Positions 5,185 through 9,785 of a stretch of 9,785 bases of DNA are shown one piece after another. The DNA is from an uncultured Clostridia bacterium (lineage in GTDB: Bacteria > Bacillota > Clostridia > TANB77 > CAG-508): assembly GCA_947599995.1 (NCBI GenBank), contig CANQFW010000051.1:1-9785 (forward strand). The letters are read 5' to 3'. Numbering within the stretch: position 1 is the first letter of the stretch; each line of letters starts with the position of its first letter. Position numbers and translations under genes: made by a program. The notes under the pieces were generated by a model. It was not told where the DNA came from, did not search any database, and saw nothing but the letters and a program-made list of their open reading frames with translations.

Positions 5185-6291
5185 ATGAAAAAGAATATGT
5201 TAAAAAATATGGAGTGGAAAGTACTAATTTGTGCAGTTGTGTTATGCGCTATAGGTTTATTTGCACTGTATTCAGCAAGTCTTTCAGCAGATTTAGATGA
5301 ATTTAAGAAACAAATTACTTGGCTTATAATTAGTGTCGTAATAATGCTAATTGCAGTTAATATAGATTATGAAATATTTGTAAAGATTTCACCAATATTA
5401 TATGGAATATCCATAGTCATGCTAATTGCAGTTTTATTTACCAAAAGAATAAATGGAGCTACAGCATGGTTTCAATTGGGTTCATTTTCATTCCAGCCAA
5501 GTGAATTTGCAAAAATCTCAACAGTTCTTTTCCTAAGTTCAGTAATAAACAAGATACAAAGGAAGGGTAAAAATGAAATAAATAGACCATTAAAGCTTAT
5601 TTTAGAAATGGCAGTAGTTGGTCTTCCAATATTACTATTAATGAAAGAACCAGATTATGGAATGTGTGCAGTTTATATTGTAGCAATGGTTAGTATCTTA
5701 TTTGTAGCAGGATTAGATAAAAGGTATATTATAACTGCAACTCTAATTATAGCAGTAATGATACCAGTTGCATATAATTTTTTACTACCAAAGTATGCTA
5801 AAACAAGAATAGATGTTTTTTTAAATCCAGACCTAGATCCTAAAGGTTCTGGATACAATATAATTCAATCAAAACTTGCTATTGGAGCAGGAGGTCTTAC
5901 GGGAATGGGCTTAGCAAATGGAAACCAAACTCAACTTGGATACCTTTACCCAAAAACAACAGATTTTATATTTTCTGTAGTTGGAGAAGAAATGGGATTT
6001 GTGGTTGCTGCAACAATAATTATAGCAAATGTTATCCTAATAACAAAATCTATCTATATTGCAAAAACAGCAAAAGATAATGAAGGTTCATATATTGCCG
6101 CTGGAATAACAGGCATATTCTTATTCCATTTATTAGAAAATGTTGGAATGACAATGGGAATAATGCCAATTACAGGAGTACCATTACTTTTTGTAAGTTA
6201 TGGAGGAAGTTCGCTAATCTCAAGTTTTATTTGTATAGGGTTACTTCTAAATATTAGTGGTAGAAGACAAAAAACAATTTTTGTAAGATAA
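5185..6291 (+). CDS. rodA: RodA/FtsW-family (SEDS) peptidoglycan glycosyltransferase, RodA-like
   Basis: SEDS proteins polymerise lipid II into glycan strands in the membrane, together with a class B penicillin-binding protein. RodA serves cell elongation and FtsW division. The 368-residue protein is highly hydrophobic, with about ten membrane spans. Family motifs visible are FQPSEFAKI (103-111), MKEPDYGM (153-160, usually KQPDLGT), IGAGGLTGMGL (233-243), TTDFIFSVVGEE (258-269) with the putative catalytic Asp260, and VPLLFVSYGGSS (332-343). I favour RodA over FtsW from the length and the GNQTQLGYLYPKTTDFIF context, but cannot exclude FtsW or a sporulation paralogue. The ATG at 5185 has the SD AGGTG (5170-5174) at 10 nt. 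It has its own promoter, is divergent from a DUF4364-type gene, and no mreB/mreC/mreD genes are in the window. Confidence 0.9.
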   Translation: MKKNMLKNMEWKVLICAVVLCAIGLFALYSASLSADLDEFKKQITWLIISVVIMLIAVNIDYEIFVKISPILYGISIVMLIAVLFTKRINGATAWFQLGSFSFQPSEFAKISTVLFLSSVINKIQRKGKNEINRPLKLILEMAVVGLPILLLMKEPDYGMCAVYIVAMVSILFVAGLDKRYIITATLIIAVMIPVAYNFLLPKYAKTRIDVFLNPDLDPKGSGYNIIQSKLAIGAGGLTGMGLANGNQTQLGYLYPKTTDFIFSVVGEEMGFVVAATIIIANVILITKSIYIAKTAKDNEGSYIAAGITGIFLFHLLENVGMTMGIMPITGVPLLFVSYGGSSLISSFICIGLLLNISGRRQKTIFVR

Positions 6292-6412
6292 AAAAAATAG
6301 TACTTAATCAAGAAAAAATGGAATTATAGTATATGTAATGATTATATAAGAAACAAGAATTTAAAAATACTTTTGTTTATGTTTTTGAATGTAATAACAA
6401 AATTATATAGTT

Positions 6413-6442
6413 TTGATAAAGATAATTTTTAATGTTTAAATT
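6413..6442 (+). promoter_or_regulatory. Weak candidate promoter before the flippase gene
   Basis: In the 176-bp gap after the rodA-like gene, TTGATA (6413-6418) is followed after 17 bp by TTAAAT (6436-6441) with TG at 6433-6434. Shifting by one base gives TAAATT. TATAGT at 6406-6411 has only a poor, 15-bp spaced -35. The gap is extremely AT-rich and shows no convincing terminator, so readthrough from the rodA-like gene is possible. Confidence 0.3.
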
Positions 6443-6467
6443 TTAATAAAAAGGAAGATGAAATCTA

Positions 6468-7922
6468 ATGGCAAAAAAAAGTATAGCTAAAAATTATTTA
6501 TACAATTTAACATATCAAATTTTAACATTATTATTACCACTAGTTACTGCATCATATTTAGCCAGAGCACTGGGTGCAACTGCTACAGGTATATATAGTT
6601 ATACGTATACAATAGTAAATTACTTTGTGATTTTCGGATCACTTGGAATTACATTATATGGACAAAGAGAAATTGCATATGTGCAAAACCAGAAAGAAAA
6701 AAGAAAGCAGGTCTTTATAGAACTTGTATTGTTTAGATTTGTAACTTTATGTATTTCAACATTTTTGTATTACATGGCTTTTATGAGAAATGGTGAATAC
6801 GCTAAGTATTATAAAATTTTAATATTTGAACTTTTGGCAGCAATGTTTGATATAAGCTGGTTTTTTCAAGGAATGGAAGAGTTTAAAAAGACAGTAACCA
6901 GAAATATTATAGTAAGACTTACAAGTGTATGTTTAATATTCATATTTGTAAAACAACCATCAGATTTAAATAAATATTTGGCAATATATGCACTGGCAGA
7001 TTTTATAGGAAATTTATCTTTGTGGTTATATTTACCTAAATATTTTAAAGGAGTAAAAATAAAAAATATAAGCATAGCCAAACAAATACCTGCAATAATG
7101 TTACTTTTTATACCACAATTTGAAAATAAAGTTTATAACATGCTAGATACGACAATGCTTGGCAAGATAATTCAAGACAAAGCAGAAACAGGTTATTATG
7201 AACAAAGTCAAAAGATAATAAGAGTACTTCTTACAATAGTTACATCACTTGGTACTGTAATGGTACCTAGAATTGCAAATATGTTTGCAACAGGTGAGAA
7301 TAAAAAAATAAATGAATATATGAAAAAATCATTTAATTTTGTATTCTTATTAGGCTTTCCAGCAATGTTTGGATTGATTGCAATTTCAAAAGATTTTGTG
7401 CCAATATTTTTTGGACCAGGGTATGATAGAGTTGTTGTTCTAATGAATATATTATCACCAATAATACTTCTTATGGGAATATCAAATATATTAGGAACCC
7501 AGTATTTACTACCAAGCAAAAGACAAAAAGAATTTACGATATCAGTAACAGTTGGTGTTTTTGTGAATTTTATTTTAAACTATATATTAATAAAACTATT
7601 TAAAGCAGAAGGAGCATGTATTGCCACAATATTATCACAAGTTGTTGTAGATGCAGTTCAGATGATAAAGGTAAAGAAAGAATTAAATTTAAAGAGAATG
7701 TTTCAATTGAGTTATAAATATATTTTTGCAGGATTTATAATGTTTGCGTGCTGTATGATAATTAGAATATTTGCAAGTGGATTAATATGTGTATTATTAC
7801 AAATTTTAATAGGGGTAGTTATTTACTTTGCAATATTAATGGCACTTAAAGATGAGTATATTTATTCATTTATTGGAAAAATAAGAGAGAAAATAGAAAA
7901 TAAAATATCTGCAGGAACATAA
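6468..7922 (+). CDS. Oligosaccharide/polysaccharide flippase family membrane protein (Wzx/Cps-type)
   Basis: The 484-residue, very hydrophobic protein has roughly 14 predicted membrane spans. It resembles the polysaccharide transport branch of the MOP superfamily, which flips undecaprenyl-linked glycans across the cytoplasmic membrane. Visible signatures are an N-terminal NYLYNLTYQILTLLLPLVT helix (9-27), YLARALGATATGIYSYTYT (30-48), FDISWFFQGMEEFK (127-140), TGYYEQSQKI (241-250), and GTQYLLPSKRQKEF (343-356). These are typical of capsule/exopolysaccharide flippases rather than MurJ. The start at 6468 has AAGGAAG (6451-6457) 10 nt upstream; an ATG at 6458 is out of frame and soon stops. No glycosyltransferase, polymerase or chain-length gene is nearby, which is unusual for a Wzx. 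It lies between a rodA-like gene and pth, with pth 27 nt downstream, so it is probably in an operon with pth-rng. The substrate is unknown. Confidence 0.88.
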   Translation: MAKKSIAKNYLYNLTYQILTLLLPLVTASYLARALGATATGIYSYTYTIVNYFVIFGSLGITLYGQREIAYVQNQKEKRKQVFIELVLFRFVTLCISTFLYYMAFMRNGEYAKYYKILIFELLAAMFDISWFFQGMEEFKKTVTRNIIVRLTSVCLIFIFVKQPSDLNKYLAIYALADFIGNLSLWLYLPKYFKGVKIKNISIAKQIPAIMLLFIPQFENKVYNMLDTTMLGKIIQDKAETGYYEQSQKIIRVLLTIVTSLGTVMVPRIANMFATGENKKINEYMKKSFNFVFLLGFPAMFGLIAISKDFVPIFFGPGYDRVVVLMNILSPIILLMGISNILGTQYLLPSKRQKEFTISVTVGVFVNFILNYILIKLFKAEGACIATILSQVVVDAVQMIKVKKELNLKRMFQLSYKYIFAGFIMFACCMIIRIFASGLICVLLQILIGVVIYFAILMALKDEYIYSFIGKIREKIENKISAGT

Positions 7923-7949
7923 TCTAAAAAAAATTAGGGGAGAAAAAAC

Positions 7950-8507
7950 ATGTATTTAATAGTAGGTCTTGGAAATCCAGAGCCAGAATACAGCATGACG
8001 AGACATAATATGGGATTTGATGTAATAAACAAAATAGCAGAAAAGTATGACATAATAGTACAAAAGAAAGGGTTTAAGTCTCTTTATGGAATAGGTGTAA
8101 TAGAAAATGAAAAAGTTATATTATGCAAACCACAAACATATATGAATTTAAGTGGTGAAGCAATTTTTGAAATATCAAATTTTTATAAGATAAAACCAGA
8201 AAATATTATAGTAATTTATGATGATATAGACCTTCCAGAAGCTCAAGTAAAAATAAGAAAAAAAGGTGGAGCAGGAACTCATAATGGAATGAAGTCAGTG
8301 GTACATTATTTGCAAACGCAGAATTTTCCTAGAGTAAGAATTGGAACTGGTATGCCAGAAAATAAAGGTGAATTAATAGAGTATGTGATTAAAAGAATGA
8401 ATTTTATGGAATATAAAAAATATTTGCCGGGAATTGAAAAAGGAAAGCTTGCTATTGAAGAAATTCTAAAGAGCAACATAGATTTGGCAATGAACAAAAT
8501 AAATTAA
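7950..8507 (+). CDS. pth: Peptidyl-tRNA hydrolase
   Basis: Pth cleaves the ester bond of peptidyl-tRNAs that drop off ribosomes, recycling tRNA. The 185-residue length is normal. Key residues are in place: Asn9 in VGLGNP, the catalytic His19 in TRHNMGFD, Met65-Asn66 in PQTYMNLSG, Asp91 in IYDDIDLP, and Asn112 in GTHNGMKS. The ATG at 7950 follows TTAGGGGAG (7934-7942). It lies 27 nt after the flippase gene and 15 nt before rng, consistent with one transcript that joins a translation-rescue enzyme with an RNA-processing enzyme. Confidence 0.97.
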   Translation: MYLIVGLGNPEPEYSMTRHNMGFDVINKIAEKYDIIVQKKGFKSLYGIGVIENEKVILCKPQTYMNLSGEAIFEISNFYKIKPENIIVIYDDIDLPEAQVKIRKKGGAGTHNGMKSVVHYLQTQNFPRVRIGTGMPENKGELIEYVIKRMNFMEYKKYLPGIEKGKLAIEEILKSNIDLAMNKIN

Positions 8508-8522
8508 AATTAAAGGAGCAAA

Positions 8523-9716
8523 ATGATGATAGAGCTAATAATAAAAAGACAGAATGGATTAGAACAAGTAGCTTTAACCGACAATGGAAAGCTTGTTGAA
8601 TGGTATGAAAATAGTGATGAAACCAAAAAAAAGAAATTAGAAGGAAATATTTATTTGTCAACGGTAACCGATATACTTCCTGGAATACAAGCAGCATTTG
8701 TAGACATTGGTGAAAATAAAAAAGCATTTATACATTTAAAGGATGTGGTACCACAGGTTGATGAAAAAAAGGAAAAATTAAATCCTAAATTAGATATAAA
8801 TAATGTATTAAAAGTAAAAGACAACATACTTGTTCAAGTAAAAAAAGACGCTGTAGAAACAAAAGGAGCTAGAGTGTCTACACATATAAGTATTCCAAGT
8901 AAATATATAGTATATATGCCTAATACAACTATAGTAACAATATCTCAAAAGATAGAGGATCAAAATAGAAGAAAGGAACTTATAAAACTCATATCAGAAA
9001 ATATACCAAAAGGAAATGGTGCTATTGTAAGAACTTCTGCCATTGATGCATCAGATGAACAAATTTTAGATGATATATCTAAAGTCATAATAAAATGGAA
9101 GGAAATTAAAAAGAAAGTTTCGTCATGCAAAAATTCGCCAAAGTTAATTGCACAAAGTGAAGATATACAAGAAAAAATTATAACAGATTTAGCTTGCAAG
9201 GGGTTAGAAAAAATTATTGTAAATGAAGAGAATGAATATGAAAAGATAAAAAAATGTATTGAAACACAAAATTGCAACGTAAAAGTAGAATTAGAAAAAG
9301 AGAAAGATATATTAGACAAATATGACATAAAAAAACAAATAGAAAAGATTAAAAACAGAAAAATTTGGTTAAATTGTGGAGGATTTGTAACGATAGACAA
9401 AACTGAAGCTCTAACTGCAATTGATGTAAATACTGGTAAGTTTACAGGAAAGAAAGATTTAGAAAAAACAATTTTCAAAGTAAACAAGGAAGCAACAATT
9501 CAAATTGCAAAGGAATTGAGACTACGTGATATAGGTGGAATAATAATAATAGATTACATAGATATGAAAAATAAAGAAAATAAAGACATTATAGAATCGT
9601 TGCTTAAAGAAAATCTAAAGAAAGACAGAGCAAAAACACAAGTTGAAGGATTTACCAGACTTAATTTAATGGAATTAACAAGAAAATGCATTTGTGGTCC
9701 AAAAGAACAAAACTAA
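8523..9716 (+). CDS. rng: Ribonuclease E/G family endoribonuclease, short C-terminus
   Basis: RNase E/G enzymes cut single-stranded RNA in mRNA decay and rRNA processing. Here 397 residues hold the S1-like RNA-binding domain (about 37-118, with GNIYLSTVTDILPGIQAAFVDIG), the 5'-sensor/RNase H-like region, and the DNase I-like catalytic core. The two metal-binding Asp residues are Asp301 (LTAIDVNTGK) and Asp344 (IIIIDYIDM). The core ends at GFTRLNLMELTRK (376-388) and then stops after CICGPKEQN. The family normally continues with a further segment carrying a CxxC zinc-link used for dimerisation; only a CxC (Cys389, Cys391) is present. The start has two consecutive ATGs (8523, 8526). AAAGGAG (8512-8518) is 4 nt before the first and 7 nt before the second, so the second may be the real start. 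No terminator is evident after the stop. Confidence 0.93.
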   Translation: MMIELIIKRQNGLEQVALTDNGKLVEWYENSDETKKKKLEGNIYLSTVTDILPGIQAAFVDIGENKKAFIHLKDVVPQVDEKKEKLNPKLDINNVLKVKDNILVQVKKDAVETKGARVSTHISIPSKYIVYMPNTTIVTISQKIEDQNRRKELIKLISENIPKGNGAIVRTSAIDASDEQILDDISKVIIKWKEIKKKVSSCKNSPKLIAQSEDIQEKIITDLACKGLEKIIVNEENEYEKIKKCIETQNCNVKVELEKEKDILDKYDIKKQIEKIKNRKIWLNCGGFVTIDKTEALTAIDVNTGKFTGKKDLEKTIFKVNKEATIQIAKELRLRDIGGIIIIDYIDMKNKENKDIIESLLKENLKKDRAKTQVEGFTRLNLMELTRKCICGPKEQN

Positions 9717-9739
9717 TTAAATAATTAAAGTATAATTTT

Positions 9740-9783
9740 CCTTAAAAAGTAAATAATACATATAACAAAGTTATTTAAGGAGG
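9740..9783 (+). promoter_or_regulatory. SD of the next gene with a possible SD-masking hairpin
   Basis: AAGGAGG (9777-9783) is a strong SD for a gene starting just beyond the window edge. Upstream CCTTAAA (9740-9746) is perfectly complementary to TTTAAGG (9774-9780), which includes the first half of the SD. An alternative pairing is CCTT with AAGG plus AAATAA (9751-9756) with TTATTT (9771-9776). The leader could thus fold to hide the SD. In many Firmicutes rplU follows rng and has an autoregulatory leader, but neither the gene nor a known leader can be confirmed here. Confidence 0.4.
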
Positions 9784-9785
9784 AT

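Noticed and set aside
6371..6402. Inverted repeat TTTTGTTTAT / ATAACAAAA after the rodA-like gene
   Set aside because: It is imperfect, pure A/T-rich with one G-C pair per arm, and far from the stop codon; chance is likely in this composition.
8960..9487. A 175-codon open frame on the - strand inside rng
   Set aside because: It is antisense to conserved RNase G catalytic motifs, with Phe/Ser-rich low-complexity composition and no SD.
9731..9736. TATAAT as the -10 of a promoter for the next gene
   Set aside because: There is no acceptable -35 at 16-18 bp upstream and no extended TG; isolated TATAAT words are common in this AT-rich DNA.

Overview
The window is a very AT-rich stretch of chromosome with strong Shine-Dalgarno (SD) sites, AGA/ATA-rich codon use and a Firmicutes-type gene set. 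Two points favour a low-GC Clostridia-like organism: the tig-clpP-clpX order and a protein resembling the DUF4364 winged-helix family, which is common in Clostridia. I cannot name the species. No tRNA, rRNA, CRISPR array, insertion sequence or phage gene is visible.

Region 1 (1-4501, + strand) is a protein quality-control block. A strong extended -10 promoter (29-56) drives trigger factor (tig). A hairpin with a T-rich tail follows at 1504-1550. clpP and clpX then form a tight pair, making the two subunits of the ClpXP protease. After clpX comes a perfect 10-bp GAAA-tetraloop hairpin directly behind a very strong SD. It is followed by a repeat protein of the DUF4116 type (six contiguous 25-residue repeats) and an overlapping 89-residue protein of unknown function. 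The block ends in a terminator at 4475-4501 that is shared with the convergent gene on the other strand.

Region 2 (4495-6291) is a divergent pair. A DUF4364-like gene on the - strand and a rodA-like SEDS glycosyltransferase gene on the + strand are separated by about 160 bp. That interval holds two back-to-back sigma-A-like promoters. An 8-bp direct repeat, 21 bp apart, brackets the -10 box of the DUF4364 promoter and may be an operator.

Region 3 (6468-9785, + strand) carries a multi-spanning polysaccharide/oligosaccharide flippase, peptidyl-tRNA hydrolase (pth) and an RNase E/G family protein (rng). Gaps of 27 and 15 nt suggest one transcript. The RNase G lacks the usual C-terminal extension with its CxxC zinc-link. 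The window ends inside a strong SD (9777-9783) for a gene that begins beyond the edge. In many Firmicutes the gene after rng is rplU (L21), but that cannot be seen here.

Most genes are housekeeping. The least explained part is the module between clpX and the shared terminator (3611-4469): structured leader, DUF4116-type repeat protein and overlapping small protein.
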